Shown here: positions 24,607 to 34,987 of the stretch, piece by piece
Position numbering within the stretch: the stretch's first letter is position 1
How the letters are laid out: each line of letters opens with the position of its first letter
From: Roseburia sp. 1XD42-69
GTDB lineage: Bacteria > Bacillota > Clostridia > Lachnospirales > Lachnospiraceae
Direction: 5' to 3'
Assembly: GCF_003612565.1 (NCBI RefSeq)
Contig: NZ_RAZG01000031.1
Span: forward strand, 1-42,957
Length of the DNA stretch: 42,957 bases
Translations under genes and position numbers: made by a program
Notes under the pieces: model-generated
Told to the model about the DNA's origin: nothing
What the model saw: the letters and a program-made list of their open reading frames with translations, nothing else
The model's database searches: none

Positions 24607-25983
24607 TCACTTTCCCATACAAAACTTGCTGAATATCTCATTTACCAAATCATCTTCCACTGCTTCTCCCACAATCTTCCCCAGTTCCTCATAGACATTC
24701 ATCAAATCAATGGAATAAAAATCCTCCGGCATTCCATCCCGAATACTCTGTAACACAAATTCCAGGCTCTTCTTTGCCTCCAAAAGAGATGTTTTATGCC
24801 TGGCATTTGTGATAAATACTTCATCATTCATGGAAATCTTTCCTGTAAAGAAAAGTTTTTTAATCTCTTCCTCCAGCAAATCAATTCCCATATGATTTTT
24901 AGCGGACACCGGCAAAATTGTCTGATTTAAATGCTTTCGGATATCCTCTTCAAAAACAACTGGATTTAAATCAGACTTATTTAGAAGAATAATTGCCTTT
25001 CGGCCTTTCAGTAAATCCATAATCTGATAATCATCCTCATTTAAAGGAGAGGAAGTATCCGCCACATAAATTACCAAATCGGCTTTTTCCAGATAGTCTT
25101 TTGCAAGATTCACTCCGATTTGCTCCACCAAATCCTTTGTATCACGAATCCCCGCAGTGTCAATCAAGTGAAGGGAGAATCCTCCCAGATGAATCTGCTC
25201 TTCAATCACATCTCTTGTAGTTCCCGCAATATCTGTCACAATGGCCCGCTCTCTTCCCACCAGGGCATTTAAAAGAGAAGATTTCCCTGCATTTGGTTTT
25301 CCTACAATTACAGTTTTAATCCCTTCTTTTAAAATAGTACCATTTTCAGAATTTTTCAATAATTTCTCCACTTCCTGTAAAATCTCTGAAACTTTTTCAT
25401 AAAGCCCCTCACTGTAGGAATCCAGTTCATAATGTTCTGGATCATCTAAAGCAGACTCAATAAAAGCAATTTCATGTAAAACCTTCTCTCTTATCCATCG
25501 AATCTTTTCCGAAACCCTGCCGGAAAGCTGTTCCACGGAAGAACAAAGGGCAAAGTCATTTTTTGCAGAAATCACATCCATCACAGACTCTGCCTGGGCA
25601 AGGTCAATTCTGCCGTTTAAAAACGCCCGCTTTGTAAACTCTCCCGGGTCTGCAGGCCTAGCGCCATTTTTAATGACAAGTTCAAAAATTCTCTGCATCA
25701 TCAGGATTCCCCCATGGCAGTCAATCTCTATGGTATCTTCCCTTGTGTAGCTCTTCGGCCCTCTCATAATAAGAACCATAACTTCATCTATTTTCTGATT
25801 GCCATCCACAACAAAACCGTAGTGAACCGTATGAGTCTCACAGTCAGACAATCTTTTATTCTTCTCTTTTAACTTTATCACTTTATCTGCTGTTTTAACA
25901 GCATCTTCTCCACTAATTCTAATAATTCCAATACCAGAATTACTCATTGCTGTGGCGATTGCCACAATGGTATCTACTCTCAT
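24607..25983 (-). CDS. mnmE: tRNA modification GTPase MnmE
   Basis: Potassium-dependent GTPase (TrmE) of 458 residues; partner of MnmG in U34 modification. The N-terminal tetrahydrofolate-binding domain is followed by a circular G domain with GKPNAGKSSLLNAL (G1), DIAGTTRD (G2), DTAGIR (G3) and NKSD (G4). The C-terminus ends FCMGK where most relatives have FCIGK; the zinc-independent catalytic Cys is kept. A terminator separates it from jag, so it probably heads the mnmE-mnmG-rsmG unit. Confidence 0.97.
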   Translation of the reverse strand: MRVDTIVAIATAMSNSGIGIIRISGEDAVKTADKVIKLKEKNKRLSDCETHTVHYGFVVDGNQKIDEVMVLIMRGPKSYTREDTIEIDCHGGILMMQRIFELVIKNGARPADPGEFTKRAFLNGRIDLAQAESVMDVISAKNDFALCSSVEQLSGRVSEKIRWIREKVLHEIAFIESALDDPEHYELDSYSEGLYEKVSEILQEVEKLLKNSENGTILKEGIKTVIVGKPNAGKSSLLNALVGRERAIVTDIAGTTRDVIEEQIHLGGFSLHLIDTAGIRDTKDLVEQIGVNLAKDYLEKADLVIYVADTSSPLNEDDYQIMDLLKGRKAIILLNKSDLNPVVFEEDIRKHLNQTILPVSAKNHMGIDLLEEEIKKLFFTGKISMNDEVFITNARHKTSLLEAKKSLEFVLQSIRDGMPEDFYSIDLMNVYEELGKIVGEAVEDDLVNEIFSKFCMGK

Positions 25984-26002
25984 AATTTTAATCCTTTAAT
26001 TG

Positions 26003-26047
26003 AAAAAACTGCTGCACATACTTCTTTTAAGTAATGTTCTGCAGCAG
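26003..26047 (-). terminator. Terminator between jag and mnmE
   Basis: Minus strand CTGCTGCA pairs with TGCAGCAG, with inner TACTT/AAGTA pairing, followed by TTTTTTC. It ends the rpmH-to-jag cluster. Confidence 0.75.
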
Positions 26048-26060
26048 CTTTCATGGGAAA

Positions 26061-26684
26061 TTATCGTTTTAAAGTTACAACAACATGGCGGAAAGGTTCC
26101 TCCCCTTCACTGTGTGTAGTTACATATCTGTCACCTTGCAATGCGGAATGAATCACCCTTCTCTCAAAAGGATTCATAGGCTCCAAAGAAACTGGACGTT
26201 TTGTCCTTTTAACTTTAAATGAAATATTCTTAGCAAGATTTTCCAAAGTTTCTTTTCTGCGGATTCTATAATTTTCCGTATCCAGCTTCACTTTATAATA
26301 TACTTCAAAATTTTTATGAACCGTATTGTTTACAAGAAGCTGCAGGGCATCCAACGTCTGTCCCCTCTTACCGATTAAAACCCCCATCTCAGGACCTTTC
26401 AGCTCCACATCAATATTATGGCTTTCCTCATCCACCTCAATCATAATTTCCACATCAAGCTTCATAGCCGTAAATATATCTGTCAAAAACTTTCTAAGGT
26501 AACTCTCAACATTAAACTTCTTTGTAACCCTTATTTTTGCAGGTTTACTTCCGATTCCTAAAAATCCTGCGCTTCCTTTCTCCAAAACTTCAATTTCAAC
26601 CTGATCACTTGTGAGTCCTAACTGAATCAAAGCGTCTGTCACTGCATCTTCATAAGTTTTAGCTGAAACTTCAATAAAATCCAT
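26061..26684 (-). CDS. jag: RNA-binding protein Jag (KhpB)
   Basis: A 207-residue cytoplasmic RNA-binding protein. The Jag N-terminal domain (about 1-52, with EKGSAGFLGIGSKPAKI) is followed by a KH domain carrying the GKRG loop (LIGKRGQTLDALQLLVN). An R3H domain ends the protein (from about 140). In other Firmicutes KhpB pairs with KhpA and affects cell elongation and division through RNA binding. I place the start at the ATG at 26684, eight bases after GGGGG, not at an in-frame codon at 26717 inside yidC. It lies 13 bases after yidC, its usual partner gene. Confidence 0.95.
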   Translation of the reverse strand: MDFIEVSAKTYEDAVTDALIQLGLTSDQVEIEVLEKGSAGFLGIGSKPAKIRVTKKFNVESYLRKFLTDIFTAMKLDVEIMIEVDEESHNIDVELKGPEMGVLIGKRGQTLDALQLLVNNTVHKNFEVYYKVKLDTENYRIRRKETLENLAKNISFKVKRTKRPVSLEPMNPFERRVIHSALQGDRYVTTHSEGEEPFRHVVVTLKR

Positions 26685-26697
26685 TTTATAAACCCCC

Positions 26698-27972
26698 CTA
26701 TCTGCTATTTTTTTCATTAAATTCCTTTACGCGATTTGCCTTCGCTGCCATGCTCCCCGGTTTTGCCTGGCTTCTCATTGCCGCTGCTTTTTCTAAAGCC
26801 AGCTCCTTCTCCGCATTAGACATACCTGAACCGGCCACTTTCTTCGTATTCATCCGCGCCATATTGTTAATCTGGTTTTCGGAAATACCAAGTTTTTCCC
26901 GTTTCTTTTTTGCTTTCTCCTGATTCTTCTTAATAATAACATCTAAATCAACTTTCTGGAAGTGCTTATTTAAACAATACTGCTGAACGCTTCGGATTAA
27001 TGCACTGATAATCCAGTAAAGTCCCAGTCCGGTAGGAACACCAAAACAGAAAAACAGAGAAAACAAGGGCATAATGCGGTTCATCATCTTCATCTGATTT
27101 GCCATGGCATCTGAGGAATTATCCCCGGTAGAAGGAGCCTGGGGCATCAATTTAATATTTAAAACCTGTGTCAAATAGGAAATAACAGGAATCATTAATG
27201 CCAAAAATACCATCAAATAACTGTGAGCGGCAAAATTCGTGGTTATAATGGACCAGGGTGTATCAGAAATATTCATTCCAAACAAATTATTTACCTCGCT
27301 TAAATGGGCCTGGGTAGATGCAATCACATCCGTAAGCCCTGAAAATTTGTCCGAAAGCATGTCCCACCCTTCAGAATTCATGGAATAGAGAACATCCACA
27401 ATATAATTGGAAAGAGCTCCTTTATCTGTTATAGTAAAATCAACTCTTATGGTATTTAATTTTAACTCCTCCACAATACCTGCCATTGTTGTCTCAAAAC
27501 CTGTAGTTGACATGATTCCCTCTACAAGAGAAGTGAACTGATTTCTAACACCGGTAATATAAGCTGGTACATAGCGGAATACTTGGTATAAAGCCATAAG
27601 GATTGGGAAGTTTATCAACATAAATCCACAGCTTCCCATAGGGGAAATTCCATACTTCTGATAAATTGCCTGAGTCTCCTCCTGCATAGCCATCATAGAA
27701 TTCTGGTCTTTCTTATCCTTATACTTTTTCTGGACTTTCTGCAATTCCGGCTGCATCTTCTGTGTCAGCATTGAAAATTTCTGCTGTTTATAAGTGATTG
27801 GAAACAAACACATATAAATTACAAAAGTAAGTAAAATAATGCTCAAAGCAACATTTTCAAAACCAAACAAATTATAAACAATATTGTAAATACCGTTCAT
27901 AATCCAGCCTAGAATTTTTGCAATAGGCCCAAGAATTGCACCGTCATAGGCTGTTAAAATAATATCTGACAA
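26698..27972 (-). CDS. yidC: Membrane protein insertase YidC (Oxa1 family)
   Basis: Polytopic insertase that folds and inserts membrane proteins with or without SecYEG. About 424 residues with five hydrophobic helices; the Oxa1 core with QQKFSMLTQKMQPELQKVQKKYK and GLYWIISALIRSVQQY is clear. An extra loop of about 110 residues lies between the second and third core helices, and the C-terminal tail is Lys/Arg/Ala-rich. I place the start at the TTG at 27972, where AGGAGG lies nine bases upstream; the in-frame codon at 28011 lies inside yidD and has no ribosome site. It lacks the lipoprotein signal of Bacillus SpoIIIJ. Confidence 0.94.
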   Translation of the reverse strand: MSDIILTAYDGAILGPIAKILGWIMNGIYNIVYNLFGFENVALSIILLTFVIYMCLFPITYKQQKFSMLTQKMQPELQKVQKKYKDKKDQNSMMAMQEETQAIYQKYGISPMGSCGFMLINFPILMALYQVFRYVPAYITGVRNQFTSLVEGIMSTTGFETTMAGIVEELKLNTIRVDFTITDKGALSNYIVDVLYSMNSEGWDMLSDKFSGLTDVIASTQAHLSEVNNLFGMNISDTPWSIITTNFAAHSYLMVFLALMIPVISYLTQVLNIKLMPQAPSTGDNSSDAMANQMKMMNRIMPLFSLFFCFGVPTGLGLYWIISALIRSVQQYCLNKHFQKVDLDVIIKKNQEKAKKKREKLGISENQINNMARMNTKKVAGSGMSNAEKELALEKAAAMRSQAKPGSMAAKANRVKEFNEKNSR

Positions 27973-27988
27973 TGTAACATACCTCCTA

Positions 27989-28198
27989 CTATGGAACAGG
28001 ATCATATCCACCTTTTGAAAAAGGATTACATCTCAATATTCGCCAAAGAGCCAAGGCTCCCCCTTTCAAAGCGCCGTATTTTTCCACAGCCTCCAAGCCA
28101 TAAGAAGAACAGGTGGGATAATAGGGACACTTTGTGGTTTTCATGGGGGATAAATATTTTCTATAAAATTTAATCAATGCAATTAAAATATTTTTCAA
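27989..28198 (-). CDS. yidD: Membrane protein insertion efficiency factor YidD
   Basis: A 69-residue protein of the YidD/UPF0161 family that aids YidC-dependent insertion and lies at the inner membrane face. The conserved core [20 protein letters not shown] and the end [13 protein letters not shown] are intact, including three cysteines. The start is a TTG at 28198, the only initiation codon giving the normal family length; the preceding GATGGA is a weak ribosome site. It sits between rnpA and yidC with short gaps, as in most bacteria. Confidence 0.95.
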   Translation of the reverse strand: MKNILIALIKFYRKYLSPMKTTKCPYYPTCSSYGLEAVEKYGALKGGALALWRILRCNPFSKGGYDPVP

Positions 28199-28227
28199 AA
28201 TGATTCCATCTTCTTTTTAATTTTCTT

Positions 28228-28563
28228 TTATATTAATATAGAATGAAGATTTGCCAAATGTAAAAGAGCCCTCTCTATCTGATGATAAGCGGCATTTTTT
28301 GCATTTACCCTGACAATGACTACAATGTCCAATCCATATTGAAACATCTCTTCATGCAGTCTGTAACTTTCACGAATCAAACGTGTCAGATGATGTCTTA
28401 CTACGCTGTTTCCAACTTTTTTGCTTACTGATATTCCTAATCTGTTTTCTTCTTTATTATTGGGAAGGACATACATCACAAGCAGATTGTTGGAATGAGA
28501 ACTTCCCTTATTATATACTCTTCGGAAATCAGTATTTTTTTTCAGTGATTCTGAAAATTTCAT
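28228..28563 (-). CDS. rnpA: Ribonuclease P protein component
   Basis: The 111-residue basic protein subunit of RNase P, which helps the catalytic RNA bind and cleave pre-tRNA 5' leaders. The N-terminal FRRVYNKGSS, the central LGISVSKKVGN and the helix VVRHHLTRLIRESYR match the family. The usual R-N-R of that helix reads R-H-H here. Located after rpmH, with a terminator-like palindrome between them that may reduce read-through, and followed by yidD. Confidence 0.96.
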   Translation of the reverse strand: MKFSESLKKNTDFRRVYNKGSSHSNNLLVMYVLPNNKEENRLGISVSKKVGNSVVRHHLTRLIRESYRLHEEMFQYGLDIVVIVRVNAKNAAYHQIERALLHLANLHSILI

Positions 28564-28601
28564 ATGGCCTTTTTTGCTCCTTTAAATTTTAAGAGAAGAA
28601 A

Positions 28602-28621
28602 AGACCACAAATTTGTGGTCT
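28602..28621 (-). terminator. Terminator/attenuator between rpmH and rnpA
   Basis: A perfect 20-bp palindrome, AGACCACAAATTTGTGGTCT, overlaps the rpmH stop codon and is followed on the minus strand by TTTCTTCTC. It probably lowers rnpA expression relative to rpmH. Confidence 0.7.
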
Positions 28622-28754
28622 AAGCTGACAATTTTTTTCTTCCTTTTAATCTTCTTGCAGCTAAAACTTTTCTTCCGCCTTTTGTGCTCATTCTGGCTCT
28701 GAATCCATGAACTTTAGACCTCTGTCTCTTTTTTGGCTGATATGTCATCTTCAT
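28620..28754 (-). CDS. rpmH: 50S ribosomal protein L34
   Basis: A 44-residue, highly basic large-subunit protein. [20 protein letters not shown] and the end [11 protein letters not shown] are textbook L34. GAGGAGGTGG upstream of the ATG at 28754 is a strong ribosome site; longer frames upstream are not coding. It is the first gene on the minus-strand side of the origin and has its own promoter facing away from dnaA. Confidence 0.98.
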   Translation of the reverse strand: MKMTYQPKKRQRSKVHGFRARMSTKGGRKVLAARRLKGRKKLSA

Positions 28755-28791
28755 AATATCCACCTCCTCTACTTTAGAAAACATCATTACA

Positions 28792-28819
28792 ATTATAACA
28801 AAAAAGCCGCCTAAGTCAA
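28792..28819 (-). promoter_or_regulatory. Sigma-A promoter for rpmH
   Basis: Minus-strand TTGACT (28814-28819) and TATAAT (28792-28797), 16-base spacer, about 38 bases before the rpmH start codon. Confidence 0.8.
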
Positions 28820-28861
28820 GCAAATTTCAGTTTTTTTCACATTTTTTAATGTTTTTTATAG

Positions 28862-28870
28862 TTATCCACA
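28862..28870 (+). promoter_or_regulatory. DnaA box
   Basis: Perfect TTATCCACA. Confidence 0.85.
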
Positions 28871-28926
28871 TATTTATCATTTCTATCTTCCATATTTTGT
28901 TGATTTATGTGAATTCATGCACAATT

Positions 28927-28946
28927 TGTGGATAACTCGTGGATAA
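28927..28946 (-). promoter_or_regulatory. Pair of DnaA boxes
   Basis: TGTGGATAA (28927-28935, perfect on the minus strand) and CGTGGATAA (28938-28946, one mismatch) are 11 bases apart centre to centre, so they face the same side of the helix. Confidence 0.85.
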
Positions 28947-28980
28947 CTATGTGAAATCCACATGTCTTTGCATTTTATTA

Positions 28981-29009
28981 TTGATAAATTAGTAAAATTA
29001 GTTTATTAT
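28981..29009 (+). promoter_or_regulatory. Sigma-A promoter for dnaA
   Basis: TTGATA (28981-28986) and TATTAT (29004-29009) with a 17-base spacer, 62 bases before the ATG. The tandem DnaA boxes end 34 bases upstream of the -35, allowing autorepression. Confidence 0.65.
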
Positions 29010-29071
29010 AGAGAATGGGAGTAATGTGTCTTTTCCCGGATAAAGTAACGAAACACAATGGAGAATTTTAA

Positions 29072-30418
29072 ATGGAAGCAATTTTACAAAAATGGGAACA
29101 AATCTTAGATACAGTAAGAGAAGAACACGAACTGACAAAAGTTTCCTTTGATACCTGGCTTAAGCCTTTGGAAATCTGTTCAGTAGAAGACAAGAAATTA
29201 TATATATTGGTTCCCGGTGAACAGGTAGGATTAAATTATATTTCAAAAAGATATGAACTTCCCTTAAAAGTCGCCATCGCTGAAATTACGGGAATTGAAT
29301 ATGAATTGGTATTTGTACTGACAGAGCAGGCAAAAGCCCTGCGCAATGCTAATAAGAAACAGGCCAATTCCGAAATTACAGAACATTCCAATTTAAATCC
29401 CAATTACACATTTGATACATTTGTGGTGGGAAACAATAACCGTTTTGCCCAGTCAGCATCCCTAGCAGTGGCAGAATCACCTGGAGAATCCTACAACCCT
29501 CTTTACATATACGGAGGGCCGGGACTAGGAAAAACCCATTTAATGCATTCCATTGGAAACTTTATTCTCCAGCAAAGCCCTGGCTCAAGAGTATTATATG
29601 TAACTTCGGAAGAATTTACCAACGAAGTGATTGAAGCCATCAGATCTGGTAATGCTACTACTATGAGCAAATTCAGAGAAAAATACCGTACGGTAGATGT
29701 ACTGATGATAGACGATATCCAATTTATAATAGGAAAGGAGAGCACCCAGGAAGAGTTTTTCCACACTTTCAACGTGCTTCATTCCGCCGGAAAACAGATA
29801 ATATTAACATCTGACAAACCCCCAAAAGATATTGAGACCTTGGAGGAGCGCATCCGCTCCCGGTTTGAATGGGGACTTATGGCAGATATTGGAGTACCGG
29901 ATTACGAGACAAGAATGGCAATTTTACGACGGAAAGTAGAATCGGATGAAATAGAGTTAAGCGATGAAATCTTAAATTATATCGCCAACAATATAAAATC
30001 CAACATTCGGGAGCTGGAAGGAGCTTTAAATAAACTTCTGGCATTTGGCAATCTTGTCCAGACAGAGATAACTATGGAGATTGCCCAAAAAGAGCTTCAG
30101 AACATTATCACGCCGGACAAGCCCCGGGAAATTACGCCTCAGCTTATTATCGAAGTGGTGGCAGACCACTTCCAGATTTCTATAGATCAGATGATATCAA
30201 AAACACGAAGTAAAGATATCGCCAAACCAAGGCAGATTGCTATGTATTTATGTAAAAACATGACAAACACGCCTCTGGACTCTATAGGCGCCGTACTGGG
30301 TGGAAGGGACCATTCCACAATTATCCACGGTATCAACAAAATAACTGAGGAATATGATGCAGATGAGAACATCCGCAATATAATTATGACCATCAAGAAA
30401 AAAATCAATCCAAACTAG
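29072..30418 (+). CDS. dnaA: Chromosomal replication initiator DnaA
   Basis: AAA+ initiator of 448 residues that binds DnaA boxes and opens the origin. Domain I (about 1-80) interacts with partner proteins; a short variable domain II follows. Domain III contains Walker A GGPGLGKT (148-155) and Walker B LMIDDIQF with D214-D215. Domain IV ends with the box-reading signature LGGRDHSTIIHG. GGAGAATTTTAA precedes the ATG. It is followed by dnaN after 192 bases that contain a further DnaA box. Confidence 0.98.
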   Translation: MEAILQKWEQILDTVREEHELTKVSFDTWLKPLEICSVEDKKLYILVPGEQVGLNYISKRYELPLKVAIAEITGIEYELVFVLTEQAKALRNANKKQANSEITEHSNLNPNYTFDTFVVGNNNRFAQSASLAVAESPGESYNPLYIYGGPGLGKTHLMHSIGNFILQQSPGSRVLYVTSEEFTNEVIEAIRSGNATTMSKFREKYRTVDVLMIDDIQFIIGKESTQEEFFHTFNVLHSAGKQIILTSDKPPKDIETLEERIRSRFEWGLMADIGVPDYETRMAILRRKVESDEIELSDEILNYIANNIKSNIRELEGALNKLLAFGNLVQTEITMEIAQKELQNIITPDKPREITPQLIIEVVADHFQISIDQMISKTRSKDIAKPRQIAMYLCKNMTNTPLDSIGAVLGGRDHSTIIHGINKITEEYDADENIRNIIMTIKKKINPN

Positions 30419-30599
30419 GTTTCATTTTCCACACTTCATCCAGAAGGAATCCTCAAGGTTTTAACACAGTTATACAGCCGCTTTTTTTACTTAAACCCTT
30501 GTCTTATCTGCTTCAGGGAAGTTATGAACTTATGAACACCTACTATGAATACTACTTTGAAATGTATTATTATATTGTATCTATCCCCACTGAAAGGAG

Positions 30600-30608
30600 T
30601 TATACACA
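30600..30608 (+). promoter_or_regulatory. DnaA box overlapping the dnaN leader
   Basis: TTATACACA matches the relaxed box TTATNCACA and lies between the AAAGGAG ribosome site and the dnaN ATG. A weaker relative (TTATACAGC) occurs near 30469. The rest of the dnaA-dnaN gap shows nothing else clear. Confidence 0.6.
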
Positions 30609-30610
30609 TT

Positions 30611-31723
30611 ATGAAATTAATATGCTCTAAAATGAATTTGTTAAGAGGAGTTAATATTGTGTCTAAAGCTGTTCCTACAAGAACAACGATGGCAATCTTG
30701 GAGTGTATTCTAATTGACGCATCTGCAAATGAAATAAAACTTACTGCAAATGATACGGAACTTGGAATTGAAACCGTAATTGAAGGGGAAATTTTAGAGC
30801 CGGGAATTATTGCTTTGGATGCTAAAATTTTTTCAGAGATAGTAAGAAAATTGCCGGACAATGAAGTTACCATTGAAACGGACAGTTCTTTTAAGACATT
30901 AATTACCTGTGAAAAAGCAAATTTCAATATCATCGGAAAATCAGGAGAAGATTTTTCCTATATTCCCTATGTAGAGAGAAAGGAATCTGTTACCATATCA
31001 CAGTTCACATTAAAAGAAGTGATTCATCAGACGATTTTCTCCATTGCTGATAATGATAATAATAAACTTATGACTGGGGAATTGTTTGAAATTAATGAAA
31101 ACCAATTAAAAGTTGTCTCTTTGGACGGACACCGTATCTCTATCCGAAATATAGAACTGAAAGAAAACTATCAGCCCAAAAAAGTAGTTGTGCCGGGAAA
31201 AACCTTAAATGAAATCAGCAAAATTATTCCCGGTTCCACAGAGGAAGAGGTAAATATTTTTATTACGGAAAATCATATCATTTTTGAATTTGACCAGACA
31301 ACAGTTGTTTCCAGGTTAATTGAAGGAGAATATTTCCGAATTGAGCAGATGCTTTCTTCTGACTATGAGACAAAAATCAATATTAATAAACGTGAACTCT
31401 TAGATTGTATTGACAGGGCAACTCTTCTCATCACAGAGGGAGATAAGAAACCTATTATCATGAATGTCACAGAAGATTTTATGGAACTTAAAATAAATTC
31501 TTTTATCGGCTCTATGAATGAGGATATTGATATTGAAAAAGACGGCAAAGATATTATGATTGGATTTAATCCAAAATTCTTTATTGATGCCCTAAAAGTG
31601 ATAGATGATGAGGAAATCACACTTTACATGGTAAACCCGAAAGCTCCATGTTTTATTAAAGATGCCCAGGAAAGTTATATTTATTTAATTCTTCCGGTAA
31701 ATTTTAATACATCAATGAATTAA
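30611..31723 (+). CDS. dnaN: DNA polymerase III beta subunit (sliding clamp)
   Basis: A 370-residue clamp that dimerises around DNA and tethers polymerase and repair proteins. Three repeated beta-clamp domains are recognisable; the N-terminus MKLICSKMNLLRGVNIVSKA and the C-terminal ILPVNF segment near the partner-binding pocket match the family. I choose the ATG at 30611 after AAAGGAG (11 bases); a longer frame opening at 30545 would swallow that site and the DnaA box. Confidence 0.97.
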   Translation: MKLICSKMNLLRGVNIVSKAVPTRTTMAILECILIDASANEIKLTANDTELGIETVIEGEILEPGIIALDAKIFSEIVRKLPDNEVTIETDSSFKTLITCEKANFNIIGKSGEDFSYIPYVERKESVTISQFTLKEVIHQTIFSIADNDNNKLMTGELFEINENQLKVVSLDGHRISIRNIELKENYQPKKVVVPGKTLNEISKIIPGSTEEEVNIFITENHIIFEFDQTTVVSRLIEGEYFRIEQMLSSDYETKININKRELLDCIDRATLLITEGDKKPIIMNVTEDFMELKINSFIGSMNEDIDIEKDGKDIMIGFNPKFFIDALKVIDDEEITLYMVNPKAPCFIKDAQESYIYLILPVNFNTSMN

Positions 31724-31743
31724 TATAAGGAGACTGGGATAAA

Positions 31744-31956
31744 ATGGAAGTAGAAATTCGCCAGGAAGATGAATTTATTAAATTAGGCCAGGCATTGAAA
31801 AAAGCCGGGCTTGTGGGTTCCGGGGTAGATGCAAAAATGATTATCCAGGACGGAAGGGTCACAGTAAACGGTGAAATTGAAGAACGGAGAGGAAGAAAGC
31901 TCTATCCGGGAGATGTTGTGTCCCTTGAAGGAGATTCTTTTAAAGTAGTGAAATGA
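31744..31956 (+). CDS. S4-domain RNA-binding protein (YaaA/RlbA family)
   Basis: A 70-residue S4-like RNA-binding protein regularly placed between dnaN and recF in Firmicutes. The S4 core is intact: LGQALKKAGLVGSGVDAKMI and GRVTVNGEIEERRGRKLYPG. In Bacillus the relative has been linked to ribosome assembly; I infer only RNA binding. Its stop overlaps the recF start by four bases (ATGA), indicating translational coupling. Confidence 0.93.
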   Translation: MEVEIRQEDEFIKLGQALKKAGLVGSGVDAKMIIQDGRVTVNGEIEERRGRKLYPGDVVSLEGDSFKVVK

Positions 31957-33044
31957 CTGTCAAATCATTAGAGTTAAGGGATTTCCGAAATTATAACATG
32001 TTGGATATCCATTTTGATAAGGGAACCAATATTTTATACGGGGACAATGCCCAGGGAAAGACAAATGTTTTAGAGGCAATCTATTTAAGCGGAACTACAA
32101 AATCCCATAAGGGAAGCAAAGACAAGGAAATGATAAATTTTTCCAAAGACGAATCCCATATCCGGGCTTTTGTAGATAAATGCGGAAAGGAATTTCAGAT
32201 TGATATTCATTTAAAGAAAAGCAGGACGAAGGGGATTGCGGTAAACAGAATTCCAATCCGCAAGGCCAGTGAACTATTTGGAATATTAAACATTGTCTTT
32301 TTTTCTCCAGAAGACCTAAATATTATAAAAAATGGTCCGAAAGAGCGGAGAAGGTTCTTAGATTTAGAACTTTGCCAATTAAATAAGATTTATCTTTCAG
32401 ACCTTACAAAGTATAATAAAATTCTTTCCCAGAGGAATAAACTGTTAAAGGACATATATTTTAAGCCGGAATTAAGAGACACTCTTCCCATATGGGATAT
32501 GCAGCTCTTAGAATATGGGAAAAAGGTTATTGGGGAGAGAAGGAAATTTGTCAATGAAATCAATGAGATTGTAACAGAGATTCATGGCAAAATTTCCGGT
32601 GGAAAAGAAGAGATGTATCTGGAATATGAACCTAATGCCAGTGAGGAGGGTTTTGAATCGGAACTTCAAAATTCCATGGCAAGGGACTTAAAATTAGGTC
32701 AGACTTCTGTGGGTCCCCACAAGGACGATATGTCTTTTCGGATAAAAGATATGGATATACGGAAATTCGGTTCCCAGGGGCAGCAGAGAACTTCCGCTCT
32801 CTCTTTAAAACTGGCGGAAATAGAGCTGGTGAGGAAAATAATAAAAGATTCCCCGGTTTTATTGTTGGATGATGTGTTATCAGAGTTAGACAGCAGCAGG
32901 CAGAATTATCTGTTAAATAATATAAACAGGACCCAGACAATTATTACATGTACGGGCCTGGATGAATTTGTCAAAAACCGTTTTGAAATTGATAAAATTT
33001 TTCATGTAGCAGAGGGACAGATTTCTGAAAAGAGCAGCGAATAG
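31953..33044 (+). CDS. recF: DNA replication and repair protein RecF
   Basis: An ABC/SMC-like ATPase of 363 residues that helps load RecA at single-stranded gaps with RecO and RecR. Walker A is GDNAQGKTN (about residues 30-38), the ABC signature region is GSQGQQRTSALSLKLAE, and Walker B is LLLDDVLSELD. The start codon overlaps the S4 gene stop; gyrB follows ten bases after the stop. Confidence 0.97.
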   Translation: MTVKSLELRDFRNYNMLDIHFDKGTNILYGDNAQGKTNVLEAIYLSGTTKSHKGSKDKEMINFSKDESHIRAFVDKCGKEFQIDIHLKKSRTKGIAVNRIPIRKASELFGILNIVFFSPEDLNIIKNGPKERRRFLDLELCQLNKIYLSDLTKYNKILSQRNKLLKDIYFKPELRDTLPIWDMQLLEYGKKVIGERRKFVNEINEIVTEIHGKISGGKEEMYLEYEPNASEEGFESELQNSMARDLKLGQTSVGPHKDDMSFRIKDMDIRKFGSQGQQRTSALSLKLAEIELVRKIIKDSPVLLLDDVLSELDSSRQNYLLNNINRTQTIITCTGLDEFVKNRFEIDKIFHVAEGQISEKSSE

Positions 33045-33054
33045 GAGGAAATAG

Positions 33055-34971
<1,917 letters not shown>

Positions 34972-34987
34972 GAGGAGATTATTTTAA

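Larger units (their letters stand above)
28824..29071. other. Chromosomal replication origin region (oriC)
   Basis: The 248-base gap between rpmH and dnaA. It holds a plus-strand DnaA box TTATCCACA (28862-28870), a minus-strand perfect box (TGTGGATAA, 28927-28935) and a closely following minus-strand near-match (CGTGGATAA, 28938-28946). AT-rich stretches on both sides could serve for unwinding. Divergent promoters for rpmH and dnaA lie at its edges. Gene context and the strand switch of the flanking genes support origin function. Confidence 0.88.
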
